Positions 1-17,310 of a stretch of 64,000 nt of DNA are shown here, piece by piece. Source of the stretch: Anaeromyces robustus (Eukaryota > Neocallimastigomycota > Neocallimastigomycetes > Neocallimastigales > Neocallimastigaceae); the NCBI GenBank assembly GCA_002104895.1, contig MCFG01000003.1:83501-147500 (forward strand), in the 5' to 3' direction. Position 1 is the stretch's first letter. Each line of letters begins with the position of its first letter. Made by a program: the position numbers and the translations under genes. The notes below the pieces were generated by a model. The model was not told the DNA's origin. It saw nothing but the letters and a program-made list of their open reading frames with translations, and did not search any database.

Positions 1-534
1 AAAAAAAAAAAAAAAAAAAAAGATAATGTTAATTTCAATTACATATATATTTTTTAATTATAAATATAAATTTTTATAAAACTTACTAATATAAGAATCA
101 ATTTCATCTTTTGTTAATCTTGCTGGTAAATTAGTTGGTAAACCTGGAATATTAACTTTTACATTAGGTTCACCCCATCTTGTTCTTCTACCTCCTGTTT
201 CTATAATAATTATATAATGAAAAAGTTTTTTTACATCAAATGGATAATATAATATAATATAATATAATATTTTAAAACATTATATATTTATAAAATTATA
301 TATAATTAATTATTTTAATTTTATAGCATTAATTTAACATCATTCTTATCATTCTTATTACTCTTACTGCTTATATTAATAAATGAAATACAAAAAAAAA
401 AAAAAAAGCTAACCTTGCATGTTATTTTCATTTTCCTTATTCATTTCTGAATTATCCTCTTTCATATCTGGTCCTTTACCAAAAGTTCTAACTTTTCCTA
501 AAGGAACATCATTTGAGCCCGTAACTTTAAACAT
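1..534 (-). CDS. Splicing factor 1 / branchpoint-binding protein, 5' part (runs off left edge)
   Basis: Exons are complement(414..534) and complement(87..200); a further intron starts at 86 (GTAAGT) and runs past the window edge. The 78 residues visible end in an N-terminal block typical of SF1/BBP: a basic run with a tryptophan, GGRRTRWGEP (residues about 42-51), then VNIPGLPTNLP and LTKDEIDSYI. In the family the basic-plus-Trp stretch is the UHM ligand motif bound by U2AF large subunit, and the IPGLPT block precedes the helix hairpin and the KH/QUA2 branchpoint-binding domain, which would lie outside the window. The start is the first ATG of the open exon. The donor of intron 1 is GTTAGC, weaker than the usual GTAAGT. 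The family call rests on this short N-terminal match, so it is fairly but not fully certain. Confidence 0.72.
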
Positions 535-2369
535 GTTCAATCAATAAAATTAATGCTATTACTAATGATAATAAATACTACAAAAAATTGAACAAAAATA
601 ACTTTTTTTTTTTTTTGAAGAATAATTGATTTTTAAGATAATTGATTTAAATTAAAAAACTGATTATTTTTCTATATTAGAAAAAGATATAATAAAAAAA
701 AATATAAATATTCTATAGTATAAGTATATATAATTATGTGTATTTTTTTTTTTTTCTTAGAGAAAAAAAAAATTATAAAAAATATGATTCAAATATATAT
801 ATGAATGATAAATGAACAGATAAAAAGATAAAGAAAATGCTAATGTAACTACAATTTCATTTAAATTATATATATAATATATATTAAATAAAAGAATAAA
901 AATACATGTATTTAGATATAGATACAATATATATATAATTAAAAAAAAAAAAGATTAATAAGTATATTGAATTATATATTTTTAGAAATTAAAATTTAAA
1001 TTTGAAATTTAAATTCTATTTTTTTTTTTTTCATTTATTTCATTTCTTCATTTTGTAAATTTAAATATAAATATATATATAAATGTAAATCTTTTATGTT
1101 AAATGATTTATATGAGTATTATTTTTTCTTATCTTTTATTTTTATTGAATAATGCTCATTAAAAAAAAAAAAAAAATTAAATTTAAATATAATAATTGAT
1201 TACAAATTTTAAAAAATTATATGACTAAAATGTCACATCTTTTTCTATAATAATATTTTAATATTATATATATATATATCCTTACTTTTATTTTTTATTT
1301 CTTTAATTTATTTACTGTAGATTCTTGCATATAGAAATAAAAAAAAAAATTTACATTTAATATTTTCACTTTTTTTATATACAAGAAATATTTTTCTTTT
1401 TCTTTTTTTATATTATTTGTAATTAATCTATTATTATTAGTTTTTTTCTTTTAATGATTATAAAAAAAATTTTTTTTAATTAATCTTTAATGATTATTTA
1501 TTAAATTATATTAATAATATATATATGCTTTGTTTTTTATTATTATTAATTTTTTCCCTAATCTTTTATATTTTATGTAAATTACATTTATAATATTGAT
1601 TATTGATTATAATTATACTTAATAAATGATATATGTAAAATATTATATAAAATTACATCAATAATTTATTTATAATTTTATACAAAAATCTTTAAATAAT
1701 GTAAATCTATATATAAATGTTTATTAATGTTTTTTTTTTTTTCATTTCTATCTTATTTATCCTATATTGAAACAAAATATAAATATATATTTCTTTCAAA
1801 ATAAACAAAATTGAATTAATAATATTAAACAATTATTTTTTTTAAATATACTAAAAAAATAATAATAATAAATAAAGATTTATTAATAATATTTTTCAAG
1901 AATAAAACCAATAAATATTAAAAACAACATCAAGAATAATAATAATAATAATGATAATGATAATTTTCGTTATTTTAATTCTTTAATTTATTTATTTATT
2001 TAAAAAAAATTAAATATATTAATTAAAACTTATAAAATAAGCATTTTATATTTTATATATATATATATATATTATTTTTATTTAATTTTTTATTTTTATT
2101 GTTATTTTTATGTTTAATTATTTTTTTACATTTTTTTTTTATTTTGTTAATTTATTATTGCATTATTTATATTATATTTTTTTATTATCTTTATAAAATT
2201 CTATAAATTAATTTTATTATATATGTATTTCTATCTTTGAGTAATAATTATTATTATATTTTTTTTTTTTTGATATTATTGTTACTGATATTTTTTTTGG
2301 AGATTTAAAAATTATAAAAAAATAATTGATTTTTCCCCTTATATTTTGTCCATTTAATTATTTAATTAA
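535..2369. other. AT-rich spacer, no gene seen
   Basis: This is the 5' side of the SF1-like gene and the 3' side of EMC5. It consists of poly(A)/poly(T) runs, TA steps and short AAT repeats. I found no open frame with coding-like composition on either strand and no tRNA-like fold. Confidence 0.6.
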
Positions 2370-3301
2370 TTATTGAGAAGAAAAAACACGACCACGATTT
2401 CTTAAAACATGGAAATCAGAATGAGTATTTATAGTATCCATTTTACTATATTATTATTTAAAAAAAAAATATTGAAAAAGTAAATAAAAATATTAAATTA
2501 TATACAAAATTATTATAATTTTTTAATAATAATAAATAATAATGTTGTTATTATTGTAATTAATTATATACAAATATAAAAAATGTTTATTTTGAAAACA
2601 TACATTTTCTTGTTGGTTTCTTCAATAGAAATATTTTCAAAATTCTTGGTTGAAGAAATTAATCCAAATAACATTATAATGATACTAACCATGCATTCTA
2701 TTATTATCTGTTTTTTTTTTGAAAAGATAATATTAATCATAAAATATTTACATTGTTATAATTTCGATTAAATTATTATACTTTTTATATATATATTTTA
2801 AAAATTATATTATATTATTAGATTATAAGATTTACATCAAAAGGTAAAGATTGAGTTCCATTTTCTTGATTTCTTTGAATTCTTATTTCTATTTTTAATA
2901 TATTTTTATATTAATAATAATAATAATCAAATATTAAATATTTTAATTAGTTTATAAAAATAAAATATTTATTTTATTAAGTAAAAAAAGTTATAAATAA
3001 TAAATTGCTTTATTTATTATATAAAAACTTGATTGATTCTTTTTTTTTTCTTAAAAAAAAAAAAATAACTCAAAAATTATCATAAAAATTAATTATTCTA
3101 AATTTTGATTTATTTATTTTTTTATTTATTGATCATTATTGTTAAATATAATTTATAATTATAAAGCAATATACTAAAACAATAATTTATTAATGGAATA
3201 GACATTAATAATGTTTAGTTTAAAAATTTACGTTGTAAAGCAGAGTAAGAAGCATGGACTAATAATAAGATACCAATAAAACAAAGTGTGTACTTAAACA
3301 T
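2370..3301 (-). CDS. EMC5: ER membrane protein complex subunit 5 (EMC5/MMGT family)
   Basis: Four exons: complement(3232..3301, 2836..2888, 2604..2707, 2370..2445), 101 residues, with all splice phases consistent. EMC5 is a small two-TM subunit of the ER membrane complex, which inserts tail-anchored and multi-pass proteins into the ER membrane. Residues 1-22 form the first hydrophobic segment ending HASYSALQ, matching the family's HAAFSAAQ. QSLPFDI (about residues 36-42) matches the conserved SLPIDI before TM2, and TM2 is about residues 42-58. The end, INTHSDFHVLRNRGRVF, matches the family block with HPSFYVFNHRGRV. The protein is slightly shorter than animal versions, which have a longer tail. 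It is divergent from the F-box gene, with about 1.3 kb between them. Confidence 0.9.
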
Positions 3302-4584
3302 TTTCTTTTTCTTTTTCTTTTATTTTTTATATGTTTTTATTATCTTCTCTTTTTTTTTTTTTTTACTATTATTTTTTTTTTAAATATTTTTTTTTATGAA
3401 ATTTTAATTTTCTTTACTTGCAGATTTGTTACTAAAGTAATTTTTTTTTTTTATTTTTATTTTATAAATTAAGTTAATATTAAATCAAAATATAATATAT
3501 TATTTAATTTATCAATTTACTTCATTAATATAAATACAATATATAAATGATTTATTCTATTAAAATCTTTTCATTATTATATTAATATCACATGATAGCA
3601 TTAATTTTTATGAAATTATACATTTATTTATTCTATTTTATTCTTTGGATATTACATAAAATAAATAAAAAAAAAGAATTCTCTAAAAATTAAAATATTT
3701 TTTTAGATGTAGTTTAAAAAATTACAAAATTTCAATAAACTTTTATTTTATTAAAACCATTTTTTTTTTTTTTTAAATATAAAAAGTGTACATTTGTATT
3801 GTGTTATTCATATTCATTTGGAAGTAAAATTACTATTAAATAAGTATGTAGAAAATATACCACTCTTATATATAAATATAAGGCTAATGTGGTATCTTAA
3901 GGATGAATCAACATAATAACCAAAATTCATTTAAATTGCCTAATTCAATCAAATCAGGGGACAAGAAGTTTATAAATCTAAATAAATTTTATTATCAGAG
4001 ATAAAATATTTCATGTTATAAACAAATTAATAAATTTTATATATATTAAAAAACTTTGATTCCTTTATATATTAAATTTTTTTTCGTTTTTTGTTTTTTG
4101 TTTTTTTTTTTTTTTTTTTTCTGAATAATTTTAATAAAGAATGATTTTTAAAAAGAAAAAAAAAAAAAAACAATTGTTAAAATGAAAAAGAATATTATTT
4201 TATTAAATATAAAAGAGAAAAAAAAATAATATTCATATTGAAAAATTCATGATATATTTGATTCCCAAAAAGAAAAAAATTAATTAATTAATGACATAAA
4301 AAATGTTGACCAAATTTATATATATTGATATACTGTTTTTTTATATTCTTTCTCTTTTTTATCTAAATAAAATGTATTATTAAAGTAATTTTTATAATAA
4401 TAAAAAAACAGTATTATAAAGATGTATTATTATTAGAAATGAAAAAAAACGATATATATAATTTTTAATTAAATATATATATATATATTTAATGATATTA
4501 CTTTAAATAATAAAATATATATTATAAAATATGAATTTATTATTTCGTTATTTCATATAATAATTTTTTTTTCTTTTATAAAAA
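3302..4584. other. Divergent promoter spacer between EMC5 and the F-box gene
   Basis: The spacer is mostly AT-only sequence with poly(T) runs. The stretch 3780-4010 is visibly less AT-skewed and includes a 33-codon plus-strand frame (3903..4004, starting MNQHNNQNSF). I cannot tie that frame to any family or to flanking splice sites, so it is not called a gene. Confidence 0.45.
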
Positions 4585-4833
4585 ATGATGATTAATTGGT
4601 CATCTAAAACTATTCCTTTAGAAATTATATTTCATATTTGTAAATGGTTAAAAAGATCTGAACTTTATCCTTGTCTCTTAATTAATAAACAATGGCATTC
4701 AATAATATTACCTTTATATTGGAAAAATATAAGAATTTCAAATAATAAACAATGGACAAATTTTATTTGTTCTACTGCTATAGGGAAAGGAGTTGAATTG
4801 TAAATAATAATAAAAGAACTAAAATTAATATAA

Positions 4834-4890
<57 letters not shown>

Positions 4891-6423
4891 TTATTAACTA
4901 ATGTTCAATATTAATTGTTATTATACCATTTATTATCAATTTTTATATATATATATTTGTTTTTATTTATTTTTTTCCCTAATATATCCAATTTACTAAT
5001 AAAAGTACCAGAAATTTTTCATTTTCAGATATAAAAGAAACATCTTCTTCATTAAATATTTATGAATATAAATCTCTAGATTTTATTATAGATTCTAGAT
5101 TAAATCGATTTGTTAAATTAATAGAAAGAAATAACACTAATTTAAATTCATTAGAATTTATTGGTATTCGATCTTTAACAGAAAAGAAACTTTTAGAAAT
5201 ATGTAAATATTGTCCACGTTTAGAAGGATTATATATACATCAATGTGGTATTAATTATTATGTAAAAGATTTCGAAAAAATTGCAAATTATTGTCGAAAT
5301 TTAAAAAAATTACACTTAGGAAGAAATTCAACAGCTTCATTTATTAGTGATATACTTCTAAAAACAATCTTATTATATTTTAAAGAATTAAATGAGTTAA
5401 CAATATCTTTTTCTACTATAACAGATGCATCATCTAATATATGGAATTATACAAAAAAAGGTTAATTATTATTATCATTTGAAAAAAAAAATATTTATAT
5501 AATATAATAAAAATAATAACAATAATAAGAAATATTAATGTATTGAATATTTTAATATTTTTGTAAAATAATTATTTTTTCTTTTTTTCTTAAAAAAAAA
5601 TACTAATATTATTGAATTATCAAATATCAATTATTATATATATTTATATATAAAATAAAATAAAATAAAAGATAATGCATTAAATCAAAACAAACAAAAA
5701 GGTTTAACTTGGCTTTCTCTTTCAGAATTAGGTTATCCAATGGAATTATTTAATTTACCTGGAAATATATCAAATGATTTATTTTGGAAAGGAATGCTTC
5801 AATCAATAGGTTCTCAATTAATGGCATTAGATATATCAGCATGTGGAAGATTTTTAAATGAACAAGTTATTTATCAAATTGAAGAAACCTGTCCAAATCT
5901 TATGGCTTTAAATCTTTCAGCTAATTATTTTGTAAAAGATGATGTTTTAAAACATCTTATACCTAAATTAACACATTTATGTCATTTACATTTATGTGCT
6001 TGTAATTTATTAACAGATAAAGCTTTAGAATATATTGGAGATTATGGACCAGCCGAATTACAATTTTTAGGCTTATGTATGAGAGGAGGAAGTTCATCTA
6101 AATTTTCAGAACAAAATTTATATAGAATGGTTACAAAATGTCCAAAATTGAAAAATATTTCATTAGGACCAGAAAATCAAGATATTAAAGATAAAATTTA
6201 TAATTATTTAAAAAATAGAAGTGAACAATATTTAAATAGAGAAGATTTTACTGTGGTAATAGTAGAAGATGGTCATCATTATAAATCAAATCATCAAAAT
6301 TCAAATAATTTAAAAAAAGATGATTCTAATAATAAAAAAAATAAATCACCTTCCTTAAGATCACTGCATCCTTTTCATTGCTTTTGTAAAGAATCATTTT
6401 TATTTCATAATTATTATAATTAA
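4585..6423 (+). CDS. F-box / leucine-rich-repeat protein
   Basis: Three exons: 4585..4799, 5012..5460, 5702..6423, giving 461 residues. Residues about 9-50 (IPLEIIFHICKWL ... LINKQWHSIILPLYWKNI) form an F-box, the Skp1-binding module of SCF ubiquitin ligases. The rest is AMN1/FBXL-type leucine-rich repeats, for example LNSLEFIGI, LKKLHLGRN, LMALDISACG, LMALNLSANYF and LCHLHLCACNL, each roughly 25-27 residues apart. This suggests a substrate-recognition subunit; the substrate is unknown. The tail after residue about 400 is Lys/Asn-rich and ends with a Cys/His/Phe patch. Exon 3 has two in-frame acceptors 24 nt apart: AAG at 5701, which keeps an LRR-like LTWLSLS, or the pyrimidine-rich TTTCAG at 5725. 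I prefer the first because the extra residues complete a repeat. Confidence 0.85.
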
Positions 6424-6534
6424 TTAAAAATGCATGAATCATAATAGAAACTTGAAAATTAATACACTTCATTTTATACTTTATATTATATCATTTATAT
6501 ATTATTTATTTATTAAATTTTTATCAATCTATTT

Positions 6535-6612
<78 letters not shown>

Positions 6613-6849
6613 TTCATTTTTTATTTAAAAAAAATTTTAATGTAAAATATATATAATATATATAATAGATATATAATTATAAGTAGACTATTTAAAAAAG
6701 CTATAAATAAAAATAAATATATAATTATAATCTATCTAAATAATTTATATAACATAAATTATATAACAATAATAATAATAAAAGAAATGTACATATATAT
6801 ATAAATATTTATTTTTATTATTTATAAATAAAAATATTTTTTAATTATC

Positions 6850-6880
<31 letters not shown>

Positions 6881-7135
6881 TTATTATTTAATTTTTTTTT
6901 TTTATTTAAAAATATTAAATTCTTATTGTATATAATATGAAATATATAAAAATATAAAATGAAAATGAAAATAAGGGAAAAAATGAATACGAAAATAAAT
7001 AATTAAATAAGAAAATTTCAATTCTTTATTTAACATAAAAATTAAACAGTTAAAAATCAAATTATTTAAATATTTTAATTATTCATTATATTTTAAAAAT
7101 TAATAAATTTTAAAAAATTAATTATTTTTTTTTTC
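6424..7135. repeat. Convergent spacer with a 74-nt poly(T) tract
   Basis: The spacer between the F-box gene (+) and the ChAP gene (-) starts with an uninterrupted poly(T) of about 74 nt (6537-6610), followed by AT-only sequence and a short ATT repeat at about 6850-6882. No gene is seen. Confidence 0.8.
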
Positions 7136-11847
<4,712 letters not shown>

Positions 11848-14254
11848 TATGATTTAACTTGAATTTTAATAATTAATAATTTAAATTTCAAAAATTAAAA
11901 AAAAGTATTATTTATGATTATTATATAATATTCTGTTGAATAATATGAGATTTAAAAAATAAAAATAATATATATAAATTTATTTTTTAATTCTGCTTTA
12001 AATTAATGCTCTATACTTTATATGTATTTATTTAATGAAAAGGAATAAAATAAATACATATAAAGTGTAACCAAATATTATAATGTTTTTAAAACTATTT
12101 TTGATTTTTTTTAAATTATTTTCAATAAAAAACAATTAAAAATTTTCAAAAAAAAAAAAAAAAAAAAAAAAAAAAGACACTTCTTAATATTATTAAATAA
12201 CAAATAAAGAAAAAAAAATAATTATTAAAAAAAATAATATTATATAATAATACTAAATAAAAAAATACATAATATATAATATATATAATAATATATTATT
12301 TTGTTGTATTTGATTTATTTTTTGTTATATTATATTATAATATATCATATTATTAACAGAATATATAATTCTTATTAATTTATCATTTATATATATATTA
12401 ATATATATTATAATATATAAATTTAATTAATGTTCTATAGATTTAATATAAACATAGATATATATTAAATATATATTATTTTATAATTATCGAGAAATTT
12501 AATATATAATTTATATACAGAATTAATTTTAGTAATTTTTTATTATTTAATGTAATATATTGTAATACAATATAATATACTAAAAAAAATTATTTATAGT
12601 TATAATAAAATAAATAATTAAATAATTAATGCCCAATTAATCATATAAAATAAAGTTTTCATTCAAAGAATCTTCAAAATTTATAGCATTTTTTAATAGG
12701 AAACAAATCAATATTATATAAATCAATATTATATTTTATATGTTAAAAGAATAAAAATTTACAAATAATAAAAATTTATAAATATTCCTATTTAATTCAA
12801 TTATTATTTCTGTTGTTAATATTACAATAAAAGCTCAAAATAATAATAATATATATATAATATATATAATATTATTATTTATCAAATTTTTGAAATATGA
12901 AAAATTTTAATAATTTTTTTTTATTTAAACTTTTCCAATATTTTGTGTAACATTTTTACATTTTATATATTTTTTTCTTTTTTTGGTAAAATTCATTTTT
13001 AATAATAAAAAATTAAACTAATTAAAAAATTATTTTTTTATGGAAAAAATTTATAATATAATATAATATATATATAATATATTATATAATATATTATATA
13101 AAAAAAAATAAACAGAATAAACAAAATTTTTATTTTTGTTTTTTTTTTAATATTCAAATTTTATATATAAAAACAATTAAAAAAAAAATATAAAAATTAA
13201 GTTTTGACTATTATCACTTCTTTGTATAAAAAGTAATTTTATTAATTAATTTAAAAAAAAAAAAAGAATGAATTTATTTTGAATTTATTAAATATTTGTT
13301 ATTTTGCATATTTTGTTATTCGTGTAACAATTTTAAATAGAAAAAAAAAAGTTATTATCCATGTAAAAATATTATTAAATAAATTCCAAATTTTTTTTAA
13401 AAATGAAAATATTTCATTCTCCTATTTTTTTCTTTTTTTTTTATTTAATATTAAATTTTAATAAAGAATTTATATTATAATTTATGAAAGATTAACATCA
13501 AATATTTTTACCATATATTTATTTAACAATAATTCATAGTTAACATCTTCTGTTATTAAAATTAAAAAAGTTATTTTTTTTTTCAATCAATTATAATAGC
13601 AAATATCAATATTTTAATTTTATTTAATTTTATTATTGATGAATATTAAAACTTTTAACATACATCAACTAATTTAATAATAGTTTTAATTAATAATAAT
13701 TAAAATTTATCATAATAATCGTACAAATTGTGTGCCATATACCATAAAAAAAACATAATAATAATAAAAGTGTTCTTTTTTTTTTTTTTTTTTGTTTTAA
13801 ATAACATCTTAATATTTATTCATTAATATTTATAATGAAATAATATACTATAAAATTAGCATATGTAACGAAAGTAAAAAAAAAAATTTTATTTATAATT
13901 TTTCTAGTTATATTATTATTTTAATAAGTAAATTAATAATGATTATATAAAATAACCTTTTATATAAATATATTTTATTTTATTTAAAATACAATATTTA
14001 AAATATGAAATATATTTAATTTTTAATTCTTTTTAATTCTTTATAAAGATTTTCCTATTTTGTGTAACATTTTTTATTATAGATTCAATTTTTTTTTTTT
14101 TTTTTTTTTTTTTAAATTGAATGATTGTCTTTTTGTTTTTTTTAAAAAAAAAAAGTATATATACACTATATTATACAAGATATTATATTAATTATTATAT
14201 TAAAAATTATAATTTTTTAATAAAAATGTTCAACTATTAAAAATAATAATTTAG
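11848..14254. other. Spacer; right part is a copy of the ankyrin gene's 5' flank
   Basis: There is no gene here. From about 12830 to 14250 the sequence parallels 27385-28400 in the same order: TTGTGTAACATTTTTACATT, TTTTTTGGTAAA, the GAATGAATT...TTGAATTTATTAAATATTTGT block, GATTAACATCAAATATTTTT, TTCATAGTTAACATCTTCTG, and AATTGAATGATTGTCTTTTT. It is therefore a diverged duplicate of the region upstream of the giant ankyrin gene. A 29-nt poly(A) lies near 12147-12175. Confidence 0.8.
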
Positions 14255-14672
14255 ATTATTAAACTTTTTAATAAATCTAAACATCATTTAGATATTAATA
14301 AAAAGGACAAAAATAATCATACTTTATTAGTTTATCCAACTAAAAATTTTCAATTTTCAAAATGAACCTATGATTAACTTTTTAATTAATCATAGTTCAA
14401 GAAATGAAGATCAAAAAATGTTATTGATATAAACTTATTTAAAAATATATTAATTTTAAATAATTTAAATATTATCAATTGCCTTTATGATAGTAAATAT
14501 CTTTATATCAATAAAAAGATAAAAACTCATGTCCTTATTATATATCTTTTTAGATTCTCAATACATTATTATTAATAATTATAAATGTAACATTTTAGAA
14601 ACATTAGATATTTCGTATACTAGTAATATTATTATTTATAATTATCTTGTAACTTATGCAATCAAATATGTT
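14255..14672 (+). pseudogene. Decayed fragment of the giant ankyrin-repeat gene
   Basis: Reading plus-strand DNA, 14270-14520 aligns by eye with 34600-34860 inside the working ankyrin gene. Shared words include CATCATTTAGATATTAATGA/AAA, AAAGGACAAAAATAA, ATGATTAACTTTTTAATTAA and TCAATTGCCTTTATGATA. The match resumes with AACTTATGCAATCAAATATG near 14650 (gene 34875). The frame is broken by several small indels and stops, and the rest of the roughly 10-kb gene is missing. It sits directly after a duplicate of the same gene's 5' flank, so it is the remnant of a duplicated locus from which most of the coding region was deleted. Confidence 0.88.
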
Positions 14673-15113
14673 AATATATTATGATATTATATTTAATACT
14701 TAAAACAAAAAATATATTACATTAAATTTTTTAATACTACCTCTTTAAAATAAACAAATATATTAGAAAAAAAAAATTAAAAAATTAAAAATTTATTAAT
14801 ATTATTTGTAATAAACAAAAAAGTAATAAATATACAACAAAAAGGAAAATTGTTTAATTATCTTGTTATGTTTAATAATTTATACTTTATATATTATGAA
14901 TTTGTAAAAAAAATTAAAATAATGCATAAAAAAAATATTTTAAATACATCAATATGCTTTTATATTAAATAATAATATATATTAAAAAAATTATTTTTAT
15001 TATAAAATTTTTCTTATTTTTTTATTAATACATTTATATCAAATTAAGTTTTTGAACATTATATACAATTCACCACCTTATCTATTACTTTTAATATATA
15101 TACATTAATAAAT
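14673..15113. other. AT-rich spacer, 3' side of the secreted-protein gene
   Basis: No open frame of coding character is visible. It separates the ankyrin fragment from the 3' end of the secreted cysteine-rich gene. Confidence 0.5.
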
Positions 15114-15779
15114 CTAAATTAACATGACCATAGATAATAAAATCATGCCAATGAAAGAGTAAGTAATTTTAGTCATAGTTCTAGCACTGCTATTTTCATC
15201 ATTTTTATTTCCGTCATTCGTAGTAATAGTATCACATTTCTTTTCCTTATAACTGCCATAGAGCATTGTGAAAAAATCATATACATTACCAAAAATACTA
15301 GGAGCAACATTTTTAAGTAATGGCTCTTCTAAACTCTGACCAATAGTAACCATTCTTTTATTACATTCTTCATCTTTACAATCATTAATAATGGTTTCTT
15401 TTAAAGTATCAGAAAGATCTTTGACGTTTATATTATCAAATTCAGTAAAATTCTCAACTATAAACTTAGTGATTGGACAATTTTCATTATCTTTATTCTT
15501 ACTACAATATGCTAAATAGGGAAGTTGAAGACCAGCAACCAAAGTCATATTGTTATTATCTTTTAAACATTCTGATGGAGTACTCACAATTTCAAGAAAA
15601 TCTTTACATTCAGAAACATCAAATGATTTACAATAAGTTTCAACTTCTTCTTTTGATTTAAACTTAGTGAACTGAACTGCTTTTGATGCACAACTTTTAT
15701 ATTTTGGATAGTCTTCATCACAACCTGCTAAAACATAACCAATGGAAACTAATAATCCGAAAATAAATAAAAACTTCAT
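15114..15779 (-). CDS. Secreted cysteine-rich protein with hydrophobic C-tail (probably GPI- or membrane-anchored)
   Basis: A single exon of 221 residues. Residues 1-18 are a clear signal peptide (MKFLFIFGLLVSIGYVLA). Ten cysteines follow at 20, 30, 50, 58, 71, 92, 101, 134, 139 and 182, an even number compatible with five disulfides. Possible N-glycosylation sites are seen at NNMT, NFT and NSS. The C-terminus is a short polar stretch (GNKNDENSSA) followed by about 18 hydrophobic residues to the end, the layout of a GPI-anchor signal or a single TM anchor. I do not recognise the family; the arrangement recalls fungal cell-surface proteins. Composition is clearly less AT-biased than the flanks, which supports a real gene. 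It stands alone between the ankyrin relic and the repeat-rich block. Confidence 0.85.
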   Translation of the reverse strand: MKFLFIFGLLVSIGYVLAGCDEDYPKYKSCASKAVQFTKFKSKEEVETYCKSFDVSECKDFLEIVSTPSECLKDNNNMTLVAGLQLPYLAYCSKNKDNENCPITKFIVENFTEFDNINVKDLSDTLKETIINDCKDEECNKRMVTIGQSLEEPLLKNVAPSIFGNVYDFFTMLYGSYKEKKCDTITTNDGNKNDENSSARTMTKITYSFIGMILLSMVMLI

Positions 15780-16261
15780 TTTTATATATATATATTATAA
15801 TTTTTTTAAGAAAATACCTATTAATATATTTTATTTAATTGTATTTTATGTTTTTTATGTCTTAATAAATTAAAATTTTAAAGAAATATTTTTTTGGTTA
15901 AGTATTTTTCTGTAAAATTTTTTAAAATTTTTATAAATTATTTTTCAAAAATTAGCTTTATTATTATTTAAAAAACTTAAAATACTTAAAAAAATTTAAT
16001 ACTTTAATTATATAAAAATGATAGGAATAATTAAAATGAAATAAAATAAAATAAAATAAAATATTTATTGTTATTTTTCGTTAATTTTTTATGTAAAAAA
16101 GTTTATTACTTTTTTTTTTTTTTTTTTTTATGATATTTTAAGTTAAAATCAAAATGATAAAACATTTATTTTATCATTTTTTTTATTTGTTAAATTTGTT
16201 TTTAGTATGTATTTTAAATTATTTAGTTTTTATATTTTATAAATACATAAATTATTAATAA
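15780..16261. other. AT-rich spacer upstream of the secreted-protein gene
   Basis: This is a poly(T)-interrupted AT sequence containing a short (AAAAT)n run near 16040. No gene is seen. Confidence 0.5.
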
Positions 16262-16480
16262 TATTATTTCAAAATTCTTTATAATAAATTTTGTTATATT
16301 AACGTAGTGTATTTCTTATTTTTATTATTTTTATTTATAAATTATAAATTTACCTTTTTTACTTTTTTTTTTTATTTTTTTGTTTTGAAAAAAAAAAAAT
16401 TCATTTTAATATTGTTTATACAATTATTATTTAAGTTTATAAATAAATTTAAAAGGTTAAATATTTTAAATTTTAATTAT
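16262..16480 (+). repeat. Left arm of a long inverted repeat
   Basis: This segment (ATTATTTCAAAATTCTTTAT, then TTATATTAACGTAGTGTATT, ending AAATTTAAAAGGTTAA) recurs as the reverse complement at about 19708-19975, where the landmarks are TTTAAAAGGTTAATATTTT and TTATATTAACGAAGTGTATT when read on the minus strand. The arms are diverged but collinear, and they enclose the 17.45-18.71 kb element and the satellite. Confidence 0.75.
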
Positions 16481-16494
16481 AAATAAAAAATATG

Positions 16495-16800
16495 TGTAAA
16501 AAAATATTAAATCATCTTATAATAATATATGATGATAATAACTTTCACTGGCGCTGGAAAAGTAGAGTTAGTTACTCAAACGAAGACTTAAAAATCTTAT
16601 TTATGATAAATCAATGATTTTTAATAATTCCGAATTATTAGGTGATAAAATTATGTCTATGGATTTATATAATAACATTTGTGAACAAAAGCATAAAGAT
16701 AAAAACATTATTTTACCATAACCTGATTATGAATATTATTATACTCATTATATTCTAACTGGACTTAAGAATTTATTAAATACTTATAATTTTTAAATAT
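16495..16800 (+). pseudogene. Decayed ORF of unidentified family, copy 1
   Basis: Coding-like sequence (ILNHLIIIYDDNNFHWRWK, then further open stretches ending near 16798) is visible but not continuous. A second, shorter relative lies at 20278-20420 with ILNLLIIIYEDYNFWWRWK. The two peptides share the unusual N-F-x-W-R-W-K core, so this was a repeated gene or element ORF. I do not recognise the family and cannot assign function. Confidence 0.55.
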
Positions 16801-16805
16801 ATAAT

Positions 16806-16852
16806 ATTATATTATGATATTTTAAATTGTATATAAAATATCATAATATAAT
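16806..16852. other. Perfect 19-bp hairpin at the end of the decayed ORF
   Basis: Arms 16806-16824 and 16834-16852 are exact reverse complements with a 9-nt loop, starting 6 nt after the last stop-like triplet of the decayed ORF. It could form an RNA 3' hairpin or mark an element boundary. Confidence 0.7.
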
Positions 16853-17310
16853 GTAAATTTAAGATTATTTTAATAATTAATAGATATCAAAATATTAATA
16901 AGTTATCCATAAAAAATAATAAAATAATTAAAAATTTATCATACAACTATATATTTATATATTAAAATTACATTTATTTATAAAACATCTGCATTTAATT
17001 TTTTAAAATTACATTTTATTTATAACACACCTATTTTTTACATATAAATATTCATACATTTATAAAAATAAATATATATATTAAAATCGTACTATTTTAG
17101 TTTATAGTCATTCTATACAATATTTTACATAATAACAAAAAAATATGTTGATATAAAATTAGTTTTTATAAATAATAAAAATAATTAATTATAACGTAAT
17201 CTTTTTTTTTACTATATAATATAATATATTTAAAAATTATATTAATTATAAATCAATTATTTTTCTTATTATTTTTAATTATTAGTTTATTATTATTCAC
17301 ATCACTTTAT

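Noticed and set aside
3903-4004. 33-codon ORF (MNQHNNQNSF...) as a small gene
   Set aside because: It has no domain, no signal, no splice partner and no second copy. Only its mildly lower AT bias is suggestive.
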